From NCBI RefSeq assembly GCF_026342835.1, contig NZ_JAPEMI010000001.1, forward strand, positions 186,001 to 250,000: a stretch of 64,000 bases of DNA, given 5' to 3'. This document shows, piece by piece, positions 15,965 through 24,739 of the stretch. A model generated the notes under the pieces. That model saw nothing but the letters and a program-made list of their open reading frames with translations. It made no database searches and was not told where the DNA came from. Origin of the DNA: Streptomyces sp. NBC_00154. Lineage in GTDB: Bacteria > Actinomycetota > Actinomycetes > Streptomycetales > Streptomycetaceae. Both the position numbers and the translations under genes were made by a program. The first letter of the stretch is position 1. Every line of letters begins with the position of its first letter.

Positions 15965-17943
15965 CCGAAACGACCACCGGGCCCGTGCCCCGCGCCGATC
16001 TGCTGGCTCTCACCCCCGACACGCTCACCGCGCTCGCCAACCGCGGCCTGGTCAAACGGGCCACGAAGGAGCTGGACGCGGGCGCCGTGCCCAGCCTCAC
16101 GACCGAGCCCGACACCACGGTCCGTGCTCGCTTCGACGACGGCATCAGCGCGGTCCTTCCGCCCGGTGTCGGTCTGGACAACGGCAGTTGCAGCTGCTCC
16201 GCCCCCGGCGTGTGCCGCCACCTCGTCGCACTCGTCCTCGCCTATCAGCGTGATGCCGGGGCCGGCACGGACGGCGCCCCGGTCCCCGTTCCCGTCACCC
16301 ACTGGTCCCCCGGCTCCACCGACGACAGTGCGCTGGCCGATGCTCTCGGCGCCCGCACACTCGCCGCGGCCCGTCGCACGTTCGAGCGTGGTTACGGCGC
16401 CCTGGTGCACCGCCCCACGGCCGAGCGTCCGGAGCCCTGGGTCGAGCTGCCCACCTGTACGGTGCGGTTCCCGGTGCCCGGCGAGATCGCGTACGCGCTG
16501 ACGGACGCGGCCGCCGCGGTGCGGGACGAGATGGTGGCGCTGGCGGTCTGGGCGTTCCGGGTCGCCGACGAAGCGGGGACCGAGGACCGGTCCACCACCG
16601 TCCAGGTCGGCGGGCGCCCCACTGCCCGGCCCACGGCCCGCCCCGAACTGGACGCGGCGACGGCGCTCGCCGACGAGCTGCTGAGGGAGGGGGTGGCCCA
16701 TGCCGGACCGGTGCTCCGAGGTGCCCTGGCCCATGCCGGTGACGCGCTGGCCGCCGGGTCGCTGCACTGGCCGGCCGGCGCGGTCGCCGAACTGACCGGC
16801 CAGCTCGCGGCCTACGCCGACCGCACCGCCCACTACCGCCCCGAGCTGGTCGCCGCCCTGCTCACCGAGGTCCACGCCCGGCAGCGGGCCGCCGCGGTAC
16901 CCGGTGCGCTCGGCACCCGGGAGGCCGGGGACACCCCGCTGCGCCGGGTCCGGCTCACCGCGCTGGGCTGCCGGGTCCGCGGCACGGCCGAAGCCCTGGT
17001 CGCCGAGGTGTACTTCGCGCACCCCGGCGCGGGCTCGGTCCTGGTCCTGCGCAGGGAGTGGACGGCCGACGACCAGGAGCTCACCGGACACCGGCTGGCC
17101 ACCCGCCGTGTCCTGTCCACTTCGCTCTCCGCGCTGGCCACCGGCAGTCTGGTCAGCGAGAGCGTCCGGCGCACCGCGAGCCGCGCCCTGACGATCGCCC
17201 GGGGCCGGCTCGGAACCACGAGCATCACCCCGGTCGGCGCCGCGTGGACGGATCTCCCCGATCCCCTCCTCGTACGCGACCTGTCGGCTCTGACGGCAAG
17301 TTGGCGGGGGCGGCCGCCGCGGCTGATCCGCCCGAGGGTCGAGGCGGAATCGGTGCGGGTCGTCGCCCTGTCCGAGGTCGGGAGTATCGGGTACGACCCC
17401 GCCGAGCAGTGTCTCGAAGCGCATGTCCGGGACGCTGCGGGAACGTCCGCCGTGCTGACGTCCGCCTATCGCCCGGAGTGCCCGGGGGCGCTGGACGCCC
17501 TGGCCGACGCGTTGGGGAGTGGCGCCACGCATATCAGCGGTTCGGTGCACCGCTCCGGCGGCGGCATCGTCATCGACCCGATCGCGGTGCTCACCCCGGC
17601 CGGGGTGACCGTGCCCGATCTGGCCGCCGGTGACGGCTCCACGGCCCTGGCGGCGGCCGGAAGCCGCTCACCGGATCCGCTGACCGCGGCGCTCGACGAG
17701 GCGATATCCGCGCTCGCCGCCGCGGCCCACAACGGGCTGTCCCGTCCGACCGCCCCGACCCGGTCCCGTATCGACGAAGCGGCGACCGCCCTGTCACGGA
17801 CCGGGCTGGCCCGCGCGGCGGCATTGCTGCGGGCGTTCCTGAACGCGCTGGACGGGCAGGCGGAGAGCGGACGGACCGCCGCCTGGCTGGAGGCCCAGCT
17901 CCACCTCCTGGTCAGCAGCGAGCTGCGGGCCGCCGAAAGCTGA
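15961..17943 (+). CDS. SWIM zinc-finger protein (YehQ-like)
   Basis: A 660-residue protein, last of the five-gene operon. Near residue 80 it has the SWIM-type zinc signature CSCSAPGVCRHL (CxC...CxH), a small fold that binds DNA or protein. The rest is long, Ala-rich and mostly helical, with no enzyme motif that I can recognise. The ATG overlaps the vWA gene stop by four bases. The E. coli counterpart is YehQ. Downstream, the operon ends 30 bp before the convergent GH4 gene. Confidence 0.92.
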   Translation: MTETTTGPVPRADLLALTPDTLTALANRGLVKRATKELDAGAVPSLTTEPDTTVRARFDDGISAVLPPGVGLDNGSCSCSAPGVCRHLVALVLAYQRDAGAGTDGAPVPVPVTHWSPGSTDDSALADALGARTLAAARRTFERGYGALVHRPTAERPEPWVELPTCTVRFPVPGEIAYALTDAAAAVRDEMVALAVWAFRVADEAGTEDRSTTVQVGGRPTARPTARPELDAATALADELLREGVAHAGPVLRGALAHAGDALAAGSLHWPAGAVAELTGQLAAYADRTAHYRPELVAALLTEVHARQRAAAVPGALGTREAGDTPLRRVRLTALGCRVRGTAEALVAEVYFAHPGAGSVLVLRREWTADDQELTGHRLATRRVLSTSLSALATGSLVSESVRRTASRALTIARGRLGTTSITPVGAAWTDLPDPLLVRDLSALTASWRGRPPRLIRPRVEAESVRVVALSEVGSIGYDPAEQCLEAHVRDAAGTSAVLTSAYRPECPGALDALADALGSGATHISGSVHRSGGGIVIDPIAVLTPAGVTVPDLAAGDGSTALAAAGSRSPDPLTAALDEAISALAAAAHNGLSRPTAPTRSRIDEAATALSRTGLARAAALLRAFLNALDGQAESGRTAAWLEAQLHLLVSSELRAAES

Positions 17944-17973
17944 TGGCGCTCCGGGGTGAGCAGCCGTGTCCTG

Positions 17974-19320
17974 TCAGGCCCGGTTCAGATAGGCGAGTCC
18001 GGGATGAGCCTTCGTATACCCGTCGACGAGTCGGCGGGCGACCGAGACCGAGTCGACGAGGGGGTGCAGTGCGAAGGCCTGTACGGCGGTGGCGCGTGAG
18101 CCGGTTGCCGCCGCGTCGAGGACCGCGCGCTCGACGGCTTTGACCGCCGTGACCAGGCCGACGGCGTGATACGGGAGGGGGTCGACGGCTACGGGGTGGG
18201 CGCCGTTGGCGTCGACGAGGCAGGGCACCTCGATGACGGCGTCCGCGTCGAGCACGGACAGCGTGGTGCGGTTGCGGACGTTGAGGATGAGGGAGGTCCG
18301 CTCATTGCGGGCGACGGCCCGCATGAGGGCGAGGGCGACCTGTTCGTACCCGCCGGACTCCAGATCGCTCTCGTCCCGCTCTCCGGCCCCGGCGACCTCC
18401 CTGTTCTCCGACATGTAGGTGGCCTCGCGTTCGGCGCGGGTGCGGTCCCAGGTCGGCAGGGCGGGGGTGGCCGGGTCCTTCATCCGGGCGTAGAAGCCCT
18501 CCTGCTGGTCGCGGAGGAAGGCGCCGCGGGTCTGCTCGGCGTCCTGGTAGGCGCGGACGGCTTCCCGGTTGAAGTAGTAGTAGTGCAGGTACTCGTTGGG
18601 GATCGCACCGAGTGAACGCAGCCAGTCGGTGCCGAAGAGCTTGCCCTCCTCGAACGAGCCCAGCAACTCCGGGTCGGCGAGCAGGCGCGGCAGTTCGTCG
18701 CGGCCGTCGATGTGCAGCCCGCGGACCCAGCCCAGGTGGTTGAGGCCGACGTAGTCGATCCAGGCGCGGTCGGGGTCCGCGCCCAGGGTCCGGGCGATAC
18801 GGCGGCCGAGGCCCACCGGCGAGTCGCAGATGCCCATGACCCGGTCGCCGAGGTGGCGGGACATGGCTTCGGTGACCAGACCTGCCGGGTTGGTGAAGTT
18901 GATGACCCAGGCGTGCGGGGCGAGCCGTGCGATGCGGCGGGCGAGAGCGTCCGCGACGGGGACGGTGCGCAGCCCGTACGCGATGCCGCCCGCGCCGACC
19001 GTCTCCTGACCGAGCACGCCTTCGTCGAGGGCGACCCGTTCGTCGGCGGCACGGCCTTCGAGGCCGCCGACACGGATGGCGGAGAAGACGAAGTCGGCGC
19101 CCCGCAGTGCCTCGTCGAGCTCGGTGGTGGCGAGAACGGCGGGTGCGTCCGGCACCCCCTCGGCCTGATCGGCGAGGACACGGGCGACGGCGGTGAGCCG
19201 GTCGGCATCGGTGTCGTAGAGGGTGACGGCGGTGACGCGGCCTTCGGCGTGGTCGGCGAGCAGCGCCCCGTACACCAGGGGGACCCGGAATCCGCCGCCG
19301 CCCAGAATTGTCAGCTTCAC
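17974..19320 (-). CDS. GH4 NAD-dependent 6-phospho-beta-glucosidase-type enzyme
   Basis: A 448-residue glycoside hydrolase family 4 enzyme. GH4 enzymes use NAD+ and a divalent metal in a redox-assisted elimination mechanism on disaccharides, usually 6-phosphates. Visible features are the N-terminal dinucleotide motif LTILGGGGFRVP, NFTNPAGLVTEAM, the metal Cys in ICDSPVG, GLNHLGW and IPNEYLHYYYF. The overall match is to the CelF/LicH group, so 6-phospho-beta-glucosidase is the best call, but sugar and phosphate preference cannot be read from sequence. The frame extends to 19512. GTG 19320 begins exactly at the Rossmann strand and has a GGAAG site, so it is preferred. No PTS gene is nearby. Confidence 0.88.
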   Translation of the reverse strand: MKLTILGGGGFRVPLVYGALLADHAEGRVTAVTLYDTDADRLTAVARVLADQAEGVPDAPAVLATTELDEALRGADFVFSAIRVGGLEGRAADERVALDEGVLGQETVGAGGIAYGLRTVPVADALARRIARLAPHAWVINFTNPAGLVTEAMSRHLGDRVMGICDSPVGLGRRIARTLGADPDRAWIDYVGLNHLGWVRGLHIDGRDELPRLLADPELLGSFEEGKLFGTDWLRSLGAIPNEYLHYYYFNREAVRAYQDAEQTRGAFLRDQQEGFYARMKDPATPALPTWDRTRAEREATYMSENREVAGAGERDESDLESGGYEQVALALMRAVARNERTSLILNVRNRTTLSVLDADAVIEVPCLVDANGAHPVAVDPLPYHAVGLVTAVKAVERAVLDAAATGSRATAVQAFALHPLVDSVSVARRLVDGYTKAHPGLAYLNRA

Positions 19321-19385
19321 GCTTCCGCATGGTACGGGCCCGAAGCTCCGTACCGTGCCCGCCGCCATCACCGCGGCAAGCGCGC

Positions 19386-19427
19386 GGGCCGGTGGTCCCG
19401 GACTCCGAGGTCCGGGACCACCGGCCC
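19386..19427 (-). terminator. Strong stem-loop terminator after the conservon
   Basis: A perfect 18-bp stem (19386-19403 with 19410-19427) and a 6-nt loop lie 49 bp beyond the P450 stop. This is the expected end of the cvn transcript and insulates the GH4 gene that follows on the same strand. Confidence 0.85.
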
Positions 19428-19475
19428 GTAACTGCGTTCGTGCCGACCGTGCCGGTCGGTGCGCGGGCAGCCAGG

Positions 19476-21074
19476 TCAGTAGCCGCTCCACCAGCGCGTT
19501 ACCGCGTGCCACAGCCTCGACGGTGCGGCCGGCCTGCGCCGGCGCGGGATCCGGCCGGCTGCCGACTGCCCCGCGGCCGTGTTTTCGGGCGCCGTCTCGG
19601 TCCGCACCCCGCCCCCCTGCACCTCAGCGGCCCCGCCGGAGGCAGCCTGCGCTTCGGCACCGGCCGGAACGGGCGAGGGCGCCGGAGTGTGCACCGACGC
19701 GGGCGGCGTGTGCCGGACCGACGACTGCACTTCCCAGTTCTCGCGCGCCGGGTTGCGCCGGACCGTCGGCGGCGGTTCGTTGTCGTCCTGCGGCGGGCGG
19801 GCGGCGAAGTCCGCGGGCAGTTCCACGAGATGCCGGGACATGATGTTCCCGATCCACTGCAGCTGGCTCTCGTCGACGGCCAGTTCGAGGTCCGGCAGGC
19901 GCATCAGCAGGGCATCGACACCGACGTCCGCGATCGCTCGCCCGATGTCCTGGCCGGGGCATTCGTGCGGGCCGCCACTGAACGCGAGGTGGGCGCGGTT
20001 GCCCTCCATGTTGGCGGTGAGATCGGGCCGTACCACCGGGTCCGTGTTGGCGGGTGCGATGCCGACGATCAGCGCGTCGCCCTCCCTGATCCGCTGGCCA
20101 CCGAGCTCCGTGTCGCCGACCGCCCAGCGGCCGAACACCGCGGTGAACGGCGGCTCGTCCCACAGCGTCTGCTCGACCGCCTCCGGCACCGTCATGTGGC
20201 CGCCGCTGAGCCTGGCCCGGAACCGCGGGTCGGTGAGCACCATGCGCAGCACGTTGGCGATCAGGTTGGCGGTCGCCTCGTAGGCGGCGATGAGGATCAG
20301 CCGCAGATGCTCGGTGACCTCGGTGTCGGTCATTCCCGCGGGATGCTCGACGAGCCAGGTGGCGAAGTCGGCGGCGGGTTCGGTCCGGCGTCGTTGGACC
20401 AGCCGGCTCAGCGCGGCAACGACATAGGCGTTGCTCGCGACAGCGGTCGCCGTGCCCCGGGTCATGTCGCGGGCGGCCTGCACCATGCGGTCGTTGTACT
20501 CCTCGGGCATGCCGAGGATCGCGCACATCACCATCATCGGCAGCTGCTCGGCGAACTGGCTGACCAGGTCGACACGGCCTTCCTGGCAGAAGTCGTTGAC
20601 GAGGCGGTTACTGAAGCGGTTGATGTGACGGCGCACGCCGCGGTGGTCGATGCGCGCCATGCTGTCGGTGACCGCGCCGCGCAGCCGTTCATGGGTGTCG
20701 CCGTCGGCGAACACGCACACCGGCTGCCAGGTGAAGATCGGGGCCAGCGGGTGGTCCGGGGCGACACTGCCGTCCTGCAGGGCCCGCCAGCGCCGGGAGT
20801 CGCGGGAGAACTGCGAGGGGGTGCGGGTCAGGTGCAGGTTCTCGCTGTGCCCGAGCACCAGCCAGGCGGGTACGTCCCCGTGCAGCAGGATCGGTGCCAC
20901 CGTGCCGTGTTCGGCGCGCAGCTTGTCGTACAGCCCTGCGGGGTCCCGCTCTGCCTCGGGGCCGTAGAACCGGCGCAGCCCGCCGGGTCCGATACCGAGG
21001 CCGTGGGCCGGGCACTCGGGCGGTGGAACAGGCCCCGTGGCCGCGCCGGGCTCGTAGTGGAAAGGGGTTGTCAC
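19476..21074 (-). CDS. cvnE: Conservon cytochrome P450, CYP157-like, lacking ExxR
   Basis: A 532-residue P450, last gene of the conservon. The heme Cys loop is FSGGPHECPGQ (Cys372). The I-helix reads LIAAYEATANL, where most P450s have the AGxDT pocket. The K-helix position reads EQTLW (301-305) in place of ExxR. That loss is a published hallmark of the CYP157 family of Streptomyces conservons. A tail of about 100 residues rich in Pro, Ala and Thr follows residue 430. GTG 21074 has a GGAG site; the longer frame upstream is not needed. It may receive or transduce a redox signal through the Cvn complex rather than act as a classical monooxygenase (inference). Confidence 0.93.
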   Translation of the reverse strand: MTTPFHYEPGAATGPVPPPECPAHGLGIGPGGLRRFYGPEAERDPAGLYDKLRAEHGTVAPILLHGDVPAWLVLGHSENLHLTRTPSQFSRDSRRWRALQDGSVAPDHPLAPIFTWQPVCVFADGDTHERLRGAVTDSMARIDHRGVRRHINRFSNRLVNDFCQEGRVDLVSQFAEQLPMMVMCAILGMPEEYNDRMVQAARDMTRGTATAVASNAYVVAALSRLVQRRRTEPAADFATWLVEHPAGMTDTEVTEHLRLILIAAYEATANLIANVLRMVLTDPRFRARLSGGHMTVPEAVEQTLWDEPPFTAVFGRWAVGDTELGGQRIREGDALIVGIAPANTDPVVRPDLTANMEGNRAHLAFSGGPHECPGQDIGRAIADVGVDALLMRLPDLELAVDESQLQWIGNIMSRHLVELPADFAARPPQDDNEPPPTVRRNPARENWEVQSSVRHTPPASVHTPAPSPVPAGAEAQAASGGAAEVQGGGVRTETAPENTAAGQSAAGRIPRRRRPAAPSRLWHAVTRWWSGY

Positions 21075-21184
21075 GATCGCTCCAGGGATGAGGCTGCCGA
21101 GATCGGATGTGTACGGGCGAGGGATCGAGCGGGTGCCAGGGTGTCCAGCGGAGTGCGCGTGGGGGCGGGCACAGCGCAGTGGGG

Positions 21185-21799
21185 TCAGCCGAGCGGGACG
21201 GCCAGGCTGTGCAGATAGCGCATCAGGGTCATCAGCACATCGCGGCTGGACGCGCGCAGTCTCGCGTCGCAGTCGATCATCGGAACCTCGTCCGGCAGGT
21301 CCAGGGCGCTGCGCAATGCCTCGACCGGGTGCTTCGGGGCGTCCGGGAAGGTGTTGACGGCGACGACGAACGGCACGCCACGCTCCTCCAGACGCCCGAT
21401 CACGTCGAAGCTGACTTCGAGGCGCCGGGTGTCGATGAGCACGACGGCGCCGAGCGCGCCCTCGAAGAGTCCGTTCCACAGGAACCAGAAGCGTTCCTGG
21501 CCCGGGGTGCCGAAGAGGTAGAGGATCAGCTCGTCGCTGATGCTGATCCGGCCGAAGTCCATGGCGACGGTGGTGGCGGTCTTGCTCTCCACCCCGACGT
21601 TGTCGTCCACGCCGACGCCGGCCTGGGTCATGGTCTCTTCGGTGGTCAGCGGCCGGATCTCGCTGACGGAACCGACCATGGTCGTCTTGCCGACCCCGAA
21701 CCCACCAACTATCACCACCTTCACAGCCGCTGTGGCCGTGGTGGGCAGGATGTCCTCGGTCCTGGGGCCGGTGATCGTGTCAGAGTTTCTGAAGTCCAT
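21185..21799 (-). CDS. cvnD: Conservon small GTPase CvnD
   Basis: A 204-residue Ras-like GTPase of the Streptomyces conservon type. The P-loop is VVGGFGVGKTT after residue 30, the switch II region is FGTPGQERFWFLW, and the guanine-specificity region is FVVAVNTFPDAP. Such proteins act as the GTP-switch of the membrane-associated CvnA-D complex. The ATG at 21799 overlaps cvnC by 20 bp. About 110 bp separate it from cvnE. Confidence 0.95.
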   Translation of the reverse strand: MDFRNSDTITGPRTEDILPTTATAAVKVVIVGGFGVGKTTMVGSVSEIRPLTTEETMTQAGVGVDDNVGVESKTATTVAMDFGRISISDELILYLFGTPGQERFWFLWNGLFEGALGAVVLIDTRRLEVSFDVIGRLEERGVPFVVAVNTFPDAPKHPVEALRSALDLPDEVPMIDCDARLRASSRDVLMTLMRYLHSLAVPLG

Positions 21800-22151
21800 G
21801 CATCACCGCTTCGAGAAGGGACCTGTCCGGGAGTGTGGCGCGGACGATGGGCGCGCGCGATTCGATCAGTTCGGTCGTGAGGAGATCGGTGAGGAGCAAA
21901 GTCACCACGCTGAACGGCAGGCTGAGGTAGGCCGAGACCTCGGCGACGGATAACGGCGCCTGGCAGAGCCGCAGGATCACGGCCTGTTCGGGCTGGACCG
22001 TCGGCGCCGGTTCCACCTTCGCGACGATCATCGTGACCAGGTCGAGCACCGCCCGCTCGCTGCCGTCGGGATCGCCGGTGATCACGTACAGCCGTTCCGG
22101 ATCGCTCAGTGCCGGATCGGCCTTTCGGCGTTCTCGTCGGGGAGAACTCAT
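21780..22151 (-). CDS. cvnC: Conservon DUF742 protein CvnC
   Basis: A 123-residue DUF742 protein. It shows the family pattern RLYVITGDPDG, then VAEVSAYLSLPFSVVTLLLTDLL, a winged-helix-like segment. In conservons CvnC is thought to bridge the roadblock protein CvnB and the GTPase CvnD. ATG 22151 overlaps the stop of cvnB by four bases, and its own 3' end overlaps cvnD by 20 bp. Confidence 0.95.
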   Translation of the reverse strand: MSSPRRERRKADPALSDPERLYVITGDPDGSERAVLDLVTMIVAKVEPAPTVQPEQAVILRLCQAPLSVAEVSAYLSLPFSVVTLLLTDLLTTELIESRAPIVRATLPDRSLLEAVMHGLQKL

Positions 22152-22555
22152 CCGGCCTGCCCGTCATGACGCGGCGGGCTCGTGAGGTGGGCGCCGATCC
22201 TCACGACCATGTCGCGCATCCGTGCTCCGACGAGTCCCGCGTCCACCGTCTCTCCGGCGAGGACCGCGAGGTAGGCACCGGTCCCGGCAGCCATCAAGTA
22301 GAAGAAACCGCCGGTGACTTCGATGACGACGAGCCGCATCATCCCGTCGCTGTACGGGATTTCGGAGGCGACGGCGGCGGCCAGGCTCTGCAGTCCGGCG
22401 CAGGCGGCCGCCAGCCGGTCGGCGACATCGGGGTCGCCGCCGTGCCGGGCGATGCGCAGGCCGTCCGCGGAGAGCACCACGATCTGATGGATGTCAGGAA
22501 CGTCGTCGGCCAGTTCCTTGAGCATCCAGTCCATATTGCCCCGCTGCTGGATCAC
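22148..22555 (-). CDS. cvnB: Conservon roadblock/LC7 protein CvnB
   Basis: A 135-residue roadblock/LC7-domain protein (DWMLKELADDVPDIHQIVVLSADGL, then YLMAAGTGAYLAVLAGETVDAGLV). Roadblock proteins bind small GTPases and are proposed to act on CvnD in the complex. The start is GTG 22555, which overlaps the cvnA stop (GTGA) and has GGGAG ahead of it. The further upstream GTG at 22576 lies inside cvnA and is less likely. Confidence 0.94.
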   Translation of the reverse strand: MIQQRGNMDWMLKELADDVPDIHQIVVLSADGLRIARHGGDPDVADRLAAACAGLQSLAAAVASEIPYSDGMMRLVVIEVTGGFFYLMAAGTGAYLAVLAGETVDAGLVGARMRDMVVRIGAHLTSPPRHDGQAG

Positions 22556-24150
22556 TTCAGATCTCCCTTGTCCCACGCATCGTCAAAGTCTTCGCCGGTC
22601 TTCGGCTCCTGCGGCACGCCGTTGACGGCGTTGGTGAATGCCTCCAGCCAGAGTCCGGGCGGCGGCTCCTTGGCGCTGTCGCTACCGTTGCGCTGCCCTG
22701 CTGCGGGGGCCGCCGACTGCGCGGGGAGATTGTGCGAGCCGAGCGGTGCGCGGCCGCGGCTGCGGCGCTGCGGGAGGCCGCCGGAGGTCCACTCGGTCAC
22801 CACAGGGGCGTCGTCCCCCATGGCGGACGCGGACGCGGGGGCGGCCGGCCGGGAGTCGGAGGCGACCGGTCCGGTGGCCGGGCGGGATTCCACGGGGAGA
22901 GGCTGGCGGCGCTTGCTGCGCGGCGGCACGACGTGCTTCATGTTCGAGAGGTCGATGTCGCTGGTGGGCCTCGACGTGGCGCCGATGCCGTGGGCGATAC
23001 CGGGTGCGGGGCCGGTGGTGATCATGGCGCGAGGCACGATGAGGACGGCGCGGACCCCGCCGTACGCGGACTGCCGCAGCGAGACCTGGAGGTCGTACAT
23101 CCGGGAGAGCCGGCCGACAACGGCCATGCCGAGCCGCGGGGACTCGCCGAGGTCGTTCATATTGGATCCGGCCTGCGCCCTGGCGAGCATGTTCTCCGCC
23201 CGTTCGCGGGCCTCCTCGCTGAGGCTGACGCCGCCGTCCTCGATCTCGATGGCGATGCCGGACTGCACCTCGACCGCGGTGACGTGCACCCGGGTCTGCG
23301 GCGGCGAGTAGCGGGTGGCGTTGTCGAGGAGCTCGGCGCAGGCGTGGATGAGCGGCTCGACCGCGGTGCCGATGATGGCGACCTTGGCGATCGAGTGCAG
23401 ATCGACACGCGGGTACTCGAGGATCCGGGACATGGCGCCACGCAGCACACTGAACAGCGGTACGGGCTTGGGCCATTGGCGGCTGGGGCGGGCGCCGCCG
23501 AGCACCGCGATGGAGTCGGCGAGGCGGCCGATCAGCGCGGTGCCGTGGTCGATGCGCAGCAGGTCGTCGAAGACGTCGGGGTTGCGACCGTGGTGCTCCT
23601 CCATCTCCCGCAGCTCGGAGGCCTGGCGGTGGACGATCGCCTGGACGCGCCGGGCGACGTTGACGAAGGCGCGCTGTCCGGAGTCACGCATCGCCTCTTC
23701 GTTGTCGATGATGTCCAGCACCGTGCGGACGAGGGCGCGTTGGGCATCGGGAAGATCGCGATACGTCTCGTCGGAGTCGACGACGTCGCGCAGTACCTCG
23801 TCGGGCGAGTTGCCCACCCTGAGCCGGTGGATCGCGGCCGGCAGCAGCTCCTTGCTGATCCGAACGGCCTCTTCGTCATGGGTGGCGAGGCGATGTTCAA
23901 GGACGGCGAGGCGGCGTTCGTACTCGGCGCGCTGCCTGCGCATCGCGCGCCGGCGACGGGCGAGCACGACGCCGAGTGAGGCGACCACGACGGTGGCAGC
24001 GGCTCCGCACCAGACAACTGCTGTCCGCGCGGGCTCGGAGACCAGCACCGCGGCGGCAGCAGTCGCGCCGGCCATCAGGAGCACGGGGAGCAACGCGGCG
24101 CGAGCGACGGGAATTTCTCTGTCGATCGGCGGTGATTCAACTCGAACCAT
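22552..24150 (-). CDS. cvnA: Conservon sensor histidine kinase-like protein CvnA
   Basis: A 532-residue membrane protein that begins the conservon. Two hydrophobic segments lie at about 18-36 and 46-63, followed by an Arg-rich stretch and a coiled segment. A DHxxxR-type helix (IDHGTALIGRLADS) precedes the HATPase domain, whose N box is ACAELLDNATRYSP and G box is SPRLGMAVVGRLSRM. The C-terminal 150 residues are low-complexity, rich in Pro, Ser and Ala. CvnA proteins are considered sensors that signal to CvnB-D rather than to a response regulator, and none is encoded here. The genes run A-B-C-D-E on the minus strand with overlaps, as in other Streptomyces conservons. Confidence 0.95.
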   Translation of the reverse strand: MVRVESPPIDREIPVARAALLPVLLMAGATAAAAVLVSEPARTAVVWCGAAATVVVASLGVVLARRRRAMRRQRAEYERRLAVLEHRLATHDEEAVRISKELLPAAIHRLRVGNSPDEVLRDVVDSDETYRDLPDAQRALVRTVLDIIDNEEAMRDSGQRAFVNVARRVQAIVHRQASELREMEEHHGRNPDVFDDLLRIDHGTALIGRLADSIAVLGGARPSRQWPKPVPLFSVLRGAMSRILEYPRVDLHSIAKVAIIGTAVEPLIHACAELLDNATRYSPPQTRVHVTAVEVQSGIAIEIEDGGVSLSEEARERAENMLARAQAGSNMNDLGESPRLGMAVVGRLSRMYDLQVSLRQSAYGGVRAVLIVPRAMITTGPAPGIAHGIGATSRPTSDIDLSNMKHVVPPRSKRRQPLPVESRPATGPVASDSRPAAPASASAMGDDAPVVTEWTSGGLPQRRSRGRAPLGSHNLPAQSAAPAAGQRNGSDSAKEPPPGLWLEAFTNAVNGVPQEPKTGEDFDDAWDKGDLK

Positions 24151-24451
24151 CTAAGACCTCTGACGGTTGATTCGGGAGGTATGCGCACATCCAGGGCACG
24201 CAGGAACAAGTGCTCGAATTCATATCAACTCGACTTCACTGCGCGTGAGCTTAGCCAGATAGAAACAGTGCTTCGGCATATTCGCCCAACCCCCTGCGTG
24301 AGCGCTCCGGCGGTAATACACTCACGAGTTTTTGCACGCACCGGCTTCAGCCGTGTGCGAGGAGTGACGGAGCGCCCGAACGCGAGCGATGTGACGACTC
24401 ACGTACCGCTGCGCGGGACATTGTCAGGACTTACTTTCGGAGAGGGGTACG
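24151..24451. promoter_or_regulatory. AT-richer region upstream of the conservon
   Basis: This 300-bp stretch has noticeably lower GC than its surroundings (for example around 24205-24310) and contains no convincing gene. It should hold the cvnA promoter on the minus strand. It also marks the boundary to a short-chain dehydrogenase remnant, so part of it may be a recombination scar. Confidence 0.5.
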
Positions 24452-24622
24452 GCGGGAGTGGAGTTGGCAGACCGCATCGATCGCCGAATGGGCCATTCCG
24501 TCCCACTCCGAGGTGCGCAGGCACACGCGATCGCGTACGGCGTGCTCTACCTGGCCTCCGACGAGTCCCGCCTCGTGACCGTCACCGAACTCGTCGTGGA
24601 CGGGGGCTGCACGGCGGTCTGA
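24452..24622 (+). pseudogene. C-terminal remnant of an SDR oxidoreductase
   Basis: The frame ending with TGA at 24620-24622 reads ADRIDRRM, then IAYGVLYLASDESRLV and TELVVDGGCTAV. This is the typical C-terminus of a short-chain dehydrogenase/reductase (helix, then the LVVDGG end). The N-terminal Rossmann part and the YxxxK active site are absent, and the sequence before it is unrelated. It is a decayed tail left by a deletion or rearrangement. Confidence 0.75.
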
Positions 24623-24674
24623 GCCGCCACCCCCGATTGCATGCTGACCCTGGCCGCGCATCCGTGGGTCGGCC

Positions 24675-24694
24675 GACGGCCGGAGCGGGCCGTC
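24675..24694. terminator. Stem-loop after the MarR gene
   Basis: GACGGCC (24675-24681) and GGCCGTC (24688-24694) form a perfect 7-bp stem with a 6-nt loop. It lies 46 bp beyond the stop of the MarR gene and 52 bp beyond the SDR remnant, so it can serve both directions. Confidence 0.55.
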
Positions 24695-24739
24695 TGACGG
24701 CCGTCGCCCGCCCGGGCGCAGCGGGGTCCGGTGCGTGGG

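Noticed and set aside
22556..22576. Upstream GTG start for cvnB
   Set aside because: GTG 22555 has a GGGAG ribosome site at proper spacing and overlaps the cvnA stop in the usual way; the upstream codon lies within cvnA.
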